Notes: generated by a model from the sequence alone, not told the origin. Shown: positions 1 to 5,064, counted from the first letter of the stretch. The stretch is 5,088 bases of DNA from Rhodospirillaceae bacterium (GCA_003536545.1 DPZW01000031.1:1-5088), one strand, 5' to 3'. Translations and numbers: made by a program.

Positions 1-1
1 A

Positions 2-274
2 ATTAAAGACGTTGATTTTTACAATGCATCTGCCCAGGTTTGGGATGCATTTGGCGCACAGCGCGCCAATAACTCATTTTTAATTGAAGATGGAAAAATT
101 AAAAAGGCATACGGTGGCAGCAATACCCAAAATCTGACAGACATGATCAAATTTCTGGGCATTCAGACCCAGCCCATTAGGGGGCTAAATGATTCCGCAC
201 GCAAAAGCGAAATTTCGGGCTGCACGCCCATGTGGCCGGATAAAACAAGGATGGCATTCACCCTTTCGCAATAG
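2..274 (+). CDS. C-terminal 90 residues of a truncated protein, possibly thioredoxin-like
   Basis: This reading frame is open from the left edge and ends at TAG 272-274; the start lies outside the window. I do not recognise the gene. Residues 16-52 (from DAFGAQ through NSFLIEDGKIKKAYGG to MIKFL) follow the pattern of the C-terminal half of thioredoxin-fold proteins: a strand of the type FLI-x-DG, a GKI turn, a strand ending in a glycine, then an amphipathic helix. The cis-proline that precedes this strand in true thioredoxins is absent; the segment reads ANNS. The CXXC region, if any, would be upstream of the window. The last 38 residues, with one Cys (residue 74), match nothing I know. The gene converges on the tRNA-Leu 33 bases downstream, and no clear terminator lies between them. 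That it is coding is fairly sure; the fold is an inference, and a peroxiredoxin or TlpA-type protein is equally possible. Confidence 0.65.
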   Translation: MKDVDFYNASAQVWDAFGAQRANNSFLIEDGKIKKAYGGSNTQNLTDMIKFLGIQTQPIRGLNDSARKSEISGCTPMWPDKTRMAFTLSQ

Positions 275-307
275 CGGGGGGATAGAATCAAATATGGCGT
301 TATAGAT

Positions 308-392
308 TGGTGGCCCCGCCCGGACTCGAACCGGGACGCCCGAAGGGCACACGATTTTAAGTCGTGAGCGTCTACCATTCCGCCACGGGGCC
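308..392 (-). tRNA. tRNA-Leu, anticodon UAA, with encoded CCA
   Basis: The minus strand folds into a full class II cloverleaf of 85 nt. The acceptor stem is GGCCCCG/CGGGGCC with discriminator A, and CCA is encoded (plus-strand 308-310). The D stem is GCG/CGC, with GG in the loop. The anticodon stem is CACGA/TCGTG around loop CTTAAAA, giving anticodon TAA (plus-strand 357-359). The long variable arm is built on GCCC/GGGC, and the T arm is CCCGG/CCGGG around TTCGAGT. The long variable arm, discriminator A and anticodon all identify leucine, reading UUA and UUG. Position 37 is A in an A36-A37-A38 run, the sequence recognised by MiaA-type enzymes. It is therefore not a substrate for the TrmD encoded further right, which needs G36-G37. 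It stands alone, between converging and diverging protein genes. Confidence 0.97.
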
Positions 393-407
393 AGCGGGTG
401 CAAGGCA

Positions 408-436
408 CTGGCATACACGATGCTTTGCGGTATAAT
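408..436 (+). promoter_or_regulatory. sigma-70-type promoter for the 461-1519 gene pair
   Basis: A perfect -10 box TATAAT lies at 431-436. CTGGCA at 408-413 matches the -35 consensus TTGACA at four of six positions, with the ideal 17-base spacer. Transcription would begin near 443 and give a short leader of about 18 nt that holds the ribosome site GAGGA (452-456) just before ATG 461. It is the only strong promoter I see in the window, and it fits the start of the two-gene unit. Confidence 0.7.
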
Positions 437-439
437 CAA
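410..439 (-). promoter_or_regulatory. possible promoter of tRNA-Leu
   Basis: On the minus strand TTGATT (plus-strand 434-439) could be a -35 box. TATGCC (410-415), 18 bases downstream, could be a weak -10 box. This would start transcription about 10 bases before the mature tRNA 5' end, after a GC-rich discriminator. The -35 overlaps the -10 box of the divergent plus-strand promoter, so the two would compete. The -10 match is poor (three of six), so this is tentative. Confidence 0.28.
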
Positions 440-460
440 GTCTGTAACAGCGAGGAATAG

Positions 461-904
461 ATGCAAATCCTGGTCAAATTCATAATTCTGATGGCAATCA
501 CGGTATTGCCAGGTTTGGCAGCGGCACAAAACAATGTTCCGCCCCCCCATGTGACGAATTTTGCACCTGAATTGAGTCCAAATGGTGTGCCAACAATGCC
601 TGCCACTGTCCCGCCGCCCGCCACACCGAACCTGGGGCCGGTGCCGTCCACTGCTGCACAGGAAGAAGCCGAGAAGCGCAAAGAGGCTGCCAAGATTTTA
701 AAGGAACAAAAAAAGCAGCAGCGTGAACTGAAAAAACAGGAACGTCTGGCGGCAATGGAAAAGAAAAAAACAGAGCGTGAAGCCAAACGCGCCGAGCGGA
801 AAAGAAAAGCAGAAGAGCGCGAAGCCAAACGCAAGGCGAGAATGGAACAAAACCTGCCAACATTTGGCCGTCCGGAAACCACGTCCGGCGCGACCATCCC
901 TTAG
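461..904 (+). CDS. small predicted exported protein with Pro-rich segment and charged Lys/Glu/Arg helix
   Basis: I do not recognise this 147-residue protein. Residues 1-22 form a typical Sec signal peptide: one Lys at residue 6, a hydrophobic core, then a helix-breaking Pro-Gly and an AAA site with predicted cleavage before Gln23. Residues 25-63 are rich in Pro, Asn and Thr and probably disordered. Residues 66-130 are almost entirely Lys, Glu, Arg, Ala and Gln and should form a long single helix or coiled coil. The tail (131-147) is again Pro/Thr-rich. There is no cysteine and no lipobox. The start is supported by GAGGA at 452-456 and by the promoter at 408-436. It is the first gene of a unit with the pilin-like gene 9 bases downstream, in the same frame. 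A periplasmic structural or peptidoglycan- or nucleic-acid-associated role is conceivable, but nothing in the sequence decides it. Confidence 0.8.
   Translation: MQILVKFIILMAITVLPGLAAAQNNVPPPHVTNFAPELSPNGVPTMPATVPPPATPNLGPVPSTAAQEEAEKRKEAAKILKEQKKQQRELKKQERLAAMEKKKTEREAKRAERKRKAEEREAKRKARMEQNLPTFGRPETTSGATIP
773..832 (+). repeat. short direct repeat inside the charged-helix coding region
   Basis: Eighteen bases at 773-790 recur at 815-832 with one synonymous difference (CGT versus CGC), both encoding EREAKR, offset by 42 bases (14 codons). The spacing keeps the reading frame and equals four heptads' half (two heptads), as expected if the helix grew by internal duplication. Biased composition could also explain it by chance. 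Confidence 0.5.
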
Positions 905-906
905 GA
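903..906 (+). promoter_or_regulatory. ribosome binding site overlapping the stop codon of the upstream gene
   Basis: AGGA at 903-906 lies 7 bases before ATG 914 and shares two bases with the TAG stop (902-904) of the preceding gene. Ribosomes ending the first protein sit directly on the initiation site of the second, so translational coupling is likely. Confidence 0.6.
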
Positions 907-913
907 TTTTACA

Positions 914-1519
914 ATGGATAATCTGATCACTGCGATTATTGCGATTGGACTTTTAGCCGCGATTGCCGTGATGAGCAGCAATTACGGCAATGATGCCATC
1001 ACCAATTGGCAGGCAAAAATGGATGCAACACGCATTGTGGGAGATGCGCAGAATATTGCCGCAGCATGGAAGGAATATGCGCGGGCAAATAATGGCAATC
1101 CTTTTGTCAGCTCGGGCGGATATAATGTCGAAGGATTATTGGTTTCAGATTACATCTCCCATTTTCCTACGCCGCCCCAAGGTGCTGTGGCTAGTGGTGA
1201 GGGTTATTTTGATATCATTGTGTCAGATTATGACACGGCTTGTCCGTTGCAAATGCCAACCGACACCATTGCCCTGATTCTGCAAAGCCCAAAAGTCTGT
1301 GCCGCCATTGCCAGTCTGGCCGGCTATTCCGCGCCGTCTGTGAAGGCAACGAGTATTTATGGGGATATTTCCGCAGCAACATCTCGCCGCCCTTATGATT
1401 GCGTGTATGTGGATTCAGATGGTTCAGGAAATGTCACGCAGGGAGATACTATGCTGTTCATTTACCGCGTTTTTGATCAGAACAATTTTACGCATTATAG
1501 CCATCCTGCGCCCTGTTAA
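914..1519 (+). CDS. pilin-like protein with an EF-hand-like loop, function unknown
   Basis: I do not recognise a named gene for this 201-residue protein. Residues 4-20 (LITAIIAIGLLAAIAVM) are a hydrophobic helix like the N-terminus of mature type IVb pilins, followed by a polar amphipathic stretch to about residue 58, as in a pilin stalk. The rest resembles a globular head. Four cysteines (110, 129, 163 and the last residue, 201) could form two disulfides, and a C-terminal disulfide is common in pilins. Residues 167-178 (DSDGSGNVTQGD) match an EF-hand loop. Oddities: no leader peptide with Gly before the cleavage site and no Glu at position 5, so classical prepilin processing is doubtful. ATG 914 is the only in-frame start after the upstream TAG and has AGGA 7 bases before it. 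It could equally be a single-pass membrane protein with a periplasmic domain. It follows the exported protein gene in one unit and ends at the 1521-1550 terminator. Confidence 0.75.
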   Translation: MDNLITAIIAIGLLAAIAVMSSNYGNDAITNWQAKMDATRIVGDAQNIAAAWKEYARANNGNPFVSSGGYNVEGLLVSDYISHFPTPPQGAVASGEGYFDIIVSDYDTACPLQMPTDTIALILQSPKVCAAIASLAGYSAPSVKATSIYGDISAATSRRPYDCVYVDSDGSGNVTQGDTMLFIYRVFDQNNFTHYSHPAPC

Positions 1520-1520
1520 T

Positions 1521-1550
1521 AAAAAAAGGCACGCTGTGCATGCCTTTTTC
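1521..1550. terminator. bidirectional intrinsic terminator between converging units
   Basis: AAAAAGGCA (1523-1531) pairs with TGCCTTTTT (1541-1549). After one C-A mismatch the hairpin can continue with GC/GC closing a TGT loop. On the plus strand it ends in five T just after the pilin-like gene; on the minus strand it ends in seven T followed by ATT, about 17 bases after the rplS stop. The A/T-flanked palindrome thus serves both units, with the longer U run for the ribosomal operon. Confidence 0.85.
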
Positions 1551-1566
1551 TTAAGCGTTGGATTAG

Positions 1567-1965
1567 TTAATCCTTGCGGCCAGATGTGCGTTCTTTAATA
1601 CGCGCAGCCTTACCTGTCAGTTTGCGCAGGTAGTAAAGCTTGGCGCGGCGCACGCGACCTTTGCGGACAACCTGGATAGAATCCACGCGGGGTGAGTAAA
1701 GCGGGAACATACGCTCCACGCCTTCACCGGCAGAAATCTTGCGCACGGTAAAGCTGGAGTTGAGGCCGGCTTCCTTGCGTGCGATGCAAATGCCTTCGAA
1801 TGTCTGAATACGCTCACGCGTTCCCTCGACAACCTTCACGTTTACTTTGATGGAATCCCCGGCAGAAAATGCAGGGATTTTTTTGTCGCCCAAAACTTTT
1901 TCAATATGTTTGGCTTCAAGTTGTTGCAGCAAATTGCCCGCTGCAGCGGCCGCTTTATTTGTCAT
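1567..1965 (-). CDS. rplS: 50S ribosomal protein L19
   Basis: L19 is a structural protein of the large subunit, at the 30S-50S interface. The 132-residue product shows the family core: IPAFSAGDSIKVNVKVVEG (residues 30-48), RERIQTFEGICIAR (50-63), SFTVRKISAGEGVERMFPLY (71-90) and the conserved RKGRVRRAKLYYLR (101-114). Family members are usually about 115-130 residues, or longer where the tail is extended; here the tail is short. The frame is open further upstream to an ATG at 2004, but the start at 1965 is preferred. AGGAG stands 6 bases before it, and the longer form would add 13 residues with no family likeness. The N-terminus carries a short Ala run (residues 5-9) before NLLQQLEA. It is the last gene of the operon, overlaps trmD by 11 bases and is followed by the hairpin terminator. 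Confidence 0.97.
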   Translation of the reverse strand: MTNKAAAAAGNLLQQLEAKHIEKVLGDKKIPAFSAGDSIKVNVKVVEGTRERIQTFEGICIARKEAGLNSSFTVRKISAGEGVERMFPLYSPRVDSIQVVRKGRVRRAKLYYLRKLTGKAARIKERTSGRKD

Positions 1966-2692
1966 CGTTTTCTCCTTTGGCTGCGGGTTGGTTCCCGTAT
2001 TCACCTTTGTTATGCCGTTCCAATAAATCGGGGCGGCGAGCGCGTGTTATAGCTAGCTGCTGCTCCAAACGCCAGTCTTTTATACGCTGATGATGGCCCA
2101 AAAGCAGGATTTCCGGCACTTTTTTGCCTTCCCACTCTGCCGGGCGGGTGTAATGGGGGTATTCCAGCAGGTTGCCGGAAAAGCTTTCCTCCGCATGGGT
2201 TTCGGCATTGCCCAATACGCCGGGCAGCAGGCGGATGACGGTATCCAGCAAGATCTGGGCCGCAATTTCGCCGCCTGAGAGGATGTAATCACCGATAGAA
2301 ATTTCTTCAAACTGATGGTGGTCAAGCACGCGTTGATCCACGCCTTCGTAGCGGCCGCAGAGCAGGGTGAGCGTTTTTTCCGCCGAAAGTTCTTTGGCCA
2401 GTTTTTGATCGAGCAATTTTCCGCGTGGTGAGAAATAAATCATCCGGCCGGTGCGCGGCAGTGATTGCACAGCAGCGTGAATAATATCCGGTTTCATCAC
2501 CATGCCTGCGCCGCCGCCAAAGGGCGTATCATCCACGGTCTTATAATTATCGGTGGCAAAATCGCGCAGATTAGTGGTGGTATATGACCACTTGCCATCC
2601 GCCAGTGCTTTACCCGCAAGGGCCTGGCCCAGCGTGGCGGGAAACATATCCGGGAAAAGGGTGAGGATTTGCGCGTGCATATTATTCATCAT
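1955..2692 (-). CDS. trmD: tRNA (guanine37-N1)-methyltransferase
   Basis: TrmD transfers a methyl group from S-adenosylmethionine to G37 of tRNAs with G36-G37 (some Leu, Pro and Arg tRNAs), preventing +1 frameshifting. The 245-residue product (family about 230-260) is a SPOUT methyltransferase: ILTLFPDMFP at 9-18, DDTPFGGGAGMVMKPD at 54-69, and the knot motifs LCGRYEGVDQRV (111-122, with Glu116) and ISIGDYILSGGE (131-142). LLEYPHYTRP (175-184) and the C-terminal RRPDLL (219-224) are also typical. The Asp that acts as general base in E. coli (D169, in EDSF) aligns with Glu169 or so in AEESF, a conservative change. ATG codons at 2692, 2689 and 2680 are all possible starts; I chose 2692, which has a weak GGAA upstream and gives an 11-base overlap with rimM. 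It also overlaps rplS by 11 bases. Confidence 0.96.
   Translation of the reverse strand: MMNNMHAQILTLFPDMFPATLGQALAGKALADGKWSYTTTNLRDFATDNYKTVDDTPFGGGAGMVMKPDIIHAAVQSLPRTGRMIYFSPRGKLLDQKLAKELSAEKTLTLLCGRYEGVDQRVLDHHQFEEISIGDYILSGGEIAAQILLDTVIRLLPGVLGNAETHAEESFSGNLLEYPHYTRPAEWEGKKVPEILLLGHHQRIKDWRLEQQLAITRARRPDLLERHNKGEYGNQPAAKGENDDK
1972..1976 (-). promoter_or_regulatory. Shine-Dalgarno site that fixes the rplS start
   Basis: The minus strand reads AAAGGAGA followed by AACG and ATG; AGGAG lies 6 bases before the ATG at 1965. The site is inside the last codons of trmD. It is a strong site, so L19 can be translated at a higher rate than trmD while still being coupled to it. Confidence 0.8.
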
Positions 2693-3179
2693 ATTCCGGC
2701 ATATTGACGATAATCAATTGTTCTTCTGCATTAACCTCGGTCACGACATCATCGGTGAAAGGGAAATATTCCACGTCGCCGCGCGCGGTTGAGACTTCCA
2801 ATAGATCGCTCGCGCCGAAATTCTGAATGGCGCGGACGGTGCCGATATGTTTGCCGTCTGTTGAGCGCACATGGAGGCCGATCAGGTCGATATGATAGAA
2901 TTCATTTTCTGCAGCGGCGGGCAGGCGGTCACGCGCGATAAATAATTCTGTGCCGCGCAGTTTTTCAACATCGCCTCGGTCATCGATATCTTTGAATTTT
3001 ACGGCCAGGGCTTTGCCTTGCATGCGCTGTTCCATGACTTCGAACGCGCGGCCATTTTTGTCATAGAGTGTTTTGTAGGTAAGGGCGAGCAGGGGGTCCT
3101 CACCATGCCAATGCAACTTCACCCAACCGCGCACACCGTGCGCAGTCAGGATGGTTGCGATTAATATATTATGCTGCAC
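2682..3179 (-). CDS. rimM: 16S rRNA processing / 30S maturation factor RimM
   Basis: RimM binds the 30S head, contacts S19 and assists late 16S rRNA maturation. The 165-residue product has the usual family length. The N-terminal domain contains AHGVRGWVKL (13-22), matching the conserved glycine-rich start, and the middle has FKDIDDRGDVEKLRG (62-76). The C-terminal PRC-barrel domain runs from EFYHIDLIGLHV (93-104) through FGASDLLEV (121-129) to YFPFTDDVV (138-146). The frame is open far upstream inside rpsP, but that part is an Arg/Leu/Lys-rich shadow of the S16 tail and not RimM. I chose GTG at 3177-3179: it begins 12 codons before AHG, as expected for the family, and gives an 11-base overlap with rpsP like the next two junctions. 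The upstream purine run (GAAGAAGAAA) is a weak ribosome site, so translation probably depends on coupling to rpsP. Confidence 0.95.
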   Translation of the reverse strand: MQHNILIATILTAHGVRGWVKLHWHGEDPLLALTYKTLYDKNGRAFEVMEQRMQGKALAVKFKDIDDRGDVEKLRGTELFIARDRLPAAAENEFYHIDLIGLHVRSTDGKHIGTVRAIQNFGASDLLEVSTARGDVEYFPFTDDVVTEVNAEEQLIIVNMPEYDE

Positions 3180-3669
3180 TTTCTTCTTCAGCCGGAGCTG
3201 CAGATTCAGCGGGTACTTCTTCTGCAGGTGCTTCAGCAGTAACTTCAGGCGCAGCTTCAGGCTCAGGTGCCGGTGCAGCCTTTGCGGCAGCCTCCGCTTC
3301 AGCAGCAGCCTTGGCAGCTTCAGCCTTTTTCTCAGCCAATGCAGCTTCTTCACGTGCACGTTCCTGTGCCTTTTTCTTTGGCGCGGATTTTTGTGGGCGT
3401 ACGCTTTGCGCAGGCGCAGCAACCAGGTTCAATTCTGCCAGGAATCCTGTCACGCGGTCAGATGGCTGCGCGCCAACGGATAACCAGTGCTGTGCCCGGT
3501 CAACTTTGATTGATACGCGCTGCTGCGATTCACGCGGCAACATTGGGTTATAGGTACCGATTTTTTCGATGAATTTGCTGTCACGCGCTGAACGGCTGTC
3601 CGCTACGACGATTGAATAATGTGGGCGTTTTTTTGATCCACCACGTGCCAGTCTGATTTTAATTGCCAT
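3169..3669 (-). CDS. rpsP: 30S ribosomal protein S16 with long C-terminal extension
   Basis: S16 binds the 5' domain of 16S rRNA early in 30S assembly. Residues 1-80 are the conserved domain: MAIKIRLARGGSKKRPHY, then VVADSRSARD (21-30), FIEKIGTYNP (33-42) and the region WLSVGAQPSDRV (62-73). S16 is usually about 80-90 residues; here it is 166. The extra part has a Lys/Arg/Glu/Ala helix (about 97-130), then a Pro/Ala/Glu tail that is strongly acidic (131-166). Such tails occur in alphaproteobacterial S16 proteins and vary in length; the role is not clear. The start at 3669 is chosen because AGGAG lies 6 bases upstream and MAIKIRL is the standard N-terminus; an ATG at 3720 would overlap ffh and add 17 unrelated residues. 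It follows ffh by 22 bases and overlaps rimM by 11. Confidence 0.97.
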   Translation of the reverse strand: MAIKIRLARGGSKKRPHYSIVVADSRSARDSKFIEKIGTYNPMLPRESQQRVSIKVDRAQHWLSVGAQPSDRVTGFLAELNLVAAPAQSVRPQKSAPKKKAQERAREEAALAEKKAEAAKAAAEAEAAAKAAPAPEPEAAPEVTAEAPAEEVPAESAAPAEEESAA

Positions 3670-3675
3670 TGTTGT

Positions 3676-3680
3676 CTCCT
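3676..3680 (-). promoter_or_regulatory. Shine-Dalgarno site that fixes the rpsP start
   Basis: AGGAG on the minus strand lies 6 bases before ATG 3669, within the 22-base gap after ffh. It rules out the upstream ATG at 3720, which would lie inside the end of ffh. Confidence 0.8.
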
Positions 3681-3691
3681 GTGTATGTTTG

Positions 3692-5053
3692 TTAACGGCG
3701 TTTTTGTTGGAATAAAGCACCCATGCCGTGGCGTTTTAATCCTTTTTCTCCACCCATGCGTTTGAGCTTTTTCATGGCATCCCGCATGGTATAGAATTGC
3801 TTCAGCAGCTGATTGACCTGCTGAACGTCCACGCCCGCGCCACCCGCAATGCGGATTTTACGGCGTGCCTTGATGATATCGGGGTCGCGTCGCTCGCCCT
3901 TTGTCATGCTGTTGATAATGCCAATCTGACGATCAATCATTTTGTCATCGACATTGGCACCTTTGAGCGCGTCCCCCATTTGCCCCATGCCCGGTAGCAT
4001 GCCCAGAATACTGGAAATGCCGCCCATCTTTTTCATTTGTCCGAATTGTGATTTGAGCATTTCCAAATCGAAATGCCCTTTCATCACCGCGTTGGCCATT
4101 TTTTCGGCTTCGGCCATATCAATCGCTTCGGCGGCTTTTTCTACCAACGCAACGACATCACCCATATCAAGGATACGGCCCGCGATGCGCGCAGGATCAA
4201 AAACTTCGAGCGCGTCGAGTTTTTCGCCCACGCCGGCAAATTTAATCGATTGGCCGGTGACGTGACGCATCGATAATGCCGCACCGCCGCGCCCATCACC
4301 ATCCAGGCGCGTGAGGATTAATCCCGTAATACCAATTTTCTCATGAAAGATTTGCGCGGTATTGACGGCGTCCTGGCCGGTTAAGCTGTCGGCCACCAGT
4401 AATGTTTCAATCGGCTTGGCGAGTTTCTTCACAGCCGCGAGTTCATTCATCAATTCATCGTCAATCGAGAGGCGGCCCGCAGAATCGAGGATGAGAACAT
4501 CAAAGCCTTCCTTGCGCGCGGTGGATAAGGCGCGTTCGGTAATCTGGTTTGGTTTTTCGCCGTCAATAATAGGCAGCGAATGTCCGTTAATTTGCTCTGC
4601 CAATACGCGTAATTGTTCCTGTGCGGCCGGGCGGTAAACATCGAGCGATGCCAGCAAAACTTTTTTGCGCTGTTTGTCCGCCAGAAATTTGGCAAGCTTG
4701 CCTGATGATGTGGTTTTGCCCGAACCCTGCAGGCCTGCCATTAAAATGACAGCCGGTGGTTCAGCATTCAAACTCAATTCCGCTGCCGTGCCGCCCAATA
4801 ATTCAATGAGCAAGTCATTGACGATTTTAATCACCTGTTGATCAGGGCGGACAGAGCGCAACACTTCTTCACCTACCGCGCGTTCGCGTGCACGCATCAG
4901 AAAATCCTTGACGACGGGCAGTGCCACATCCGCCTGCAGCATCGCCGTGCGCACCGCGCGCAACGCATCATCCACATCGGTTTCGGACAATATTCCCTTG
5001 CCGCCCAATTTGCGGAAAACGGATGAGAGATTTTTGCTCAGGTCTTGAAACAC
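3692..5053 (-). CDS. ffh: signal recognition particle protein Ffh (SRP54 GTPase)
   Basis: Ffh binds 4.5S RNA and signal sequences of nascent membrane and exported proteins, and with FtsY delivers ribosomes to the Sec translocon. The 453-residue product is full length. The N domain (1-95) includes TAMLQADVALPVV (36-48). The G domain has P-loop GLQGSGKTT (107-115), DVYRPAAQEQL (138-148), G3 DSAGR (190-194, normally DTAGR), G4 TRLDGDGRGG (248-257) and G5 GVGEKLDALEVFDP (274-287). The M domain (about 325-430) is Met-rich, with a finger region around GISSILGMLPGMGQM (345-359). Its RNA-binding helix reads ARRKIRIAGGAGVDVQQVN (396-414), where the common form has GSG in place of GAG. The start is GTG at 5051-5053, with AAGGA 6 bases upstream and the usual MF-x-x-L N-terminus. 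It heads the visible operon. Confidence 0.98.
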   Translation of the reverse strand: MFQDLSKNLSSVFRKLGGKGILSETDVDDALRAVRTAMLQADVALPVVKDFLMRARERAVGEEVLRSVRPDQQVIKIVNDLLIELLGGTAAELSLNAEPPAVILMAGLQGSGKTTSSGKLAKFLADKQRKKVLLASLDVYRPAAQEQLRVLAEQINGHSLPIIDGEKPNQITERALSTARKEGFDVLILDSAGRLSIDDELMNELAAVKKLAKPIETLLVADSLTGQDAVNTAQIFHEKIGITGLILTRLDGDGRGGAALSMRHVTGQSIKFAGVGEKLDALEVFDPARIAGRILDMGDVVALVEKAAEAIDMAEAEKMANAVMKGHFDLEMLKSQFGQMKKMGGISSILGMLPGMGQMGDALKGANVDDKMIDRQIGIINSMTKGERRDPDIIKARRKIRIAGGAGVDVQQVNQLLKQFYTMRDAMKKLKRMGGEKGLKRHGMGALFQQKRR

Positions 5054-5059
5054 CGGCGA

Positions 5060-5064
5060 TCCTT
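5060..5064 (-). promoter_or_regulatory. Shine-Dalgarno site for the GTG start of ffh
   Basis: AAGGA on the minus strand lies 6 bases before GTG 5053. The same frame stays open to the window edge, so this site and the conserved N-terminal residues decide the start. No -10 or -35 box is evident in the 35 bases upstream. Confidence 0.7.

Noticed and set aside
262..281. Hairpin at the end of the truncated left gene
   Set aside because: CGC/GCG closes an AATA loop, but most of the rest is G-T pairs and no T run follows, so it is not convincing as a terminator.
308..330. tRNA-Leu 3' end as an integration (att) site
   Set aside because: No second copy of the tRNA 3' sequence and no integrase gene is visible in the window.
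163..550. Minus-strand open frames running across the tRNA-Leu
   Set aside because: They translate through the structured tRNA and lack ribosome sites.
436..897. Minus-strand frames with Ser/Phe/Cys-rich products opposite the exported protein
   Set aside because: They are the complement of the Lys/Glu-rich coding stretch; the plus-strand gene has promoter, ribosome site and signal peptide.
1966..2004. Longer L19 starting at ATG 2004
   Set aside because: The added 13 residues lie inside trmD, have no family likeness, and the strong Shine-Dalgarno site serves ATG 1965.
3180..3422. Upstream extension of the rimM frame, giving a 246-residue Arg/Leu/Lys-rich protein
   Set aside because: It is the shifted-frame reading of the Ala/Glu-rich S16 tail; its composition is artefactual and RimM homology begins only after GTG 3179.
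3151..3553. Overlapping plus-strand open frames rich in Ala/Ser or Cys/Arg/Phe opposite rpsP
   Set aside because: Shadows of the repetitive GC-rich S16 tail; no ribosome site and no plausible protein composition.
3670..3720. Longer S16 starting at ATG 3720
   Set aside because: It would overlap the end of ffh and add 17 unrelated residues before the standard MAIKIRL start, which has its own AGGAG.
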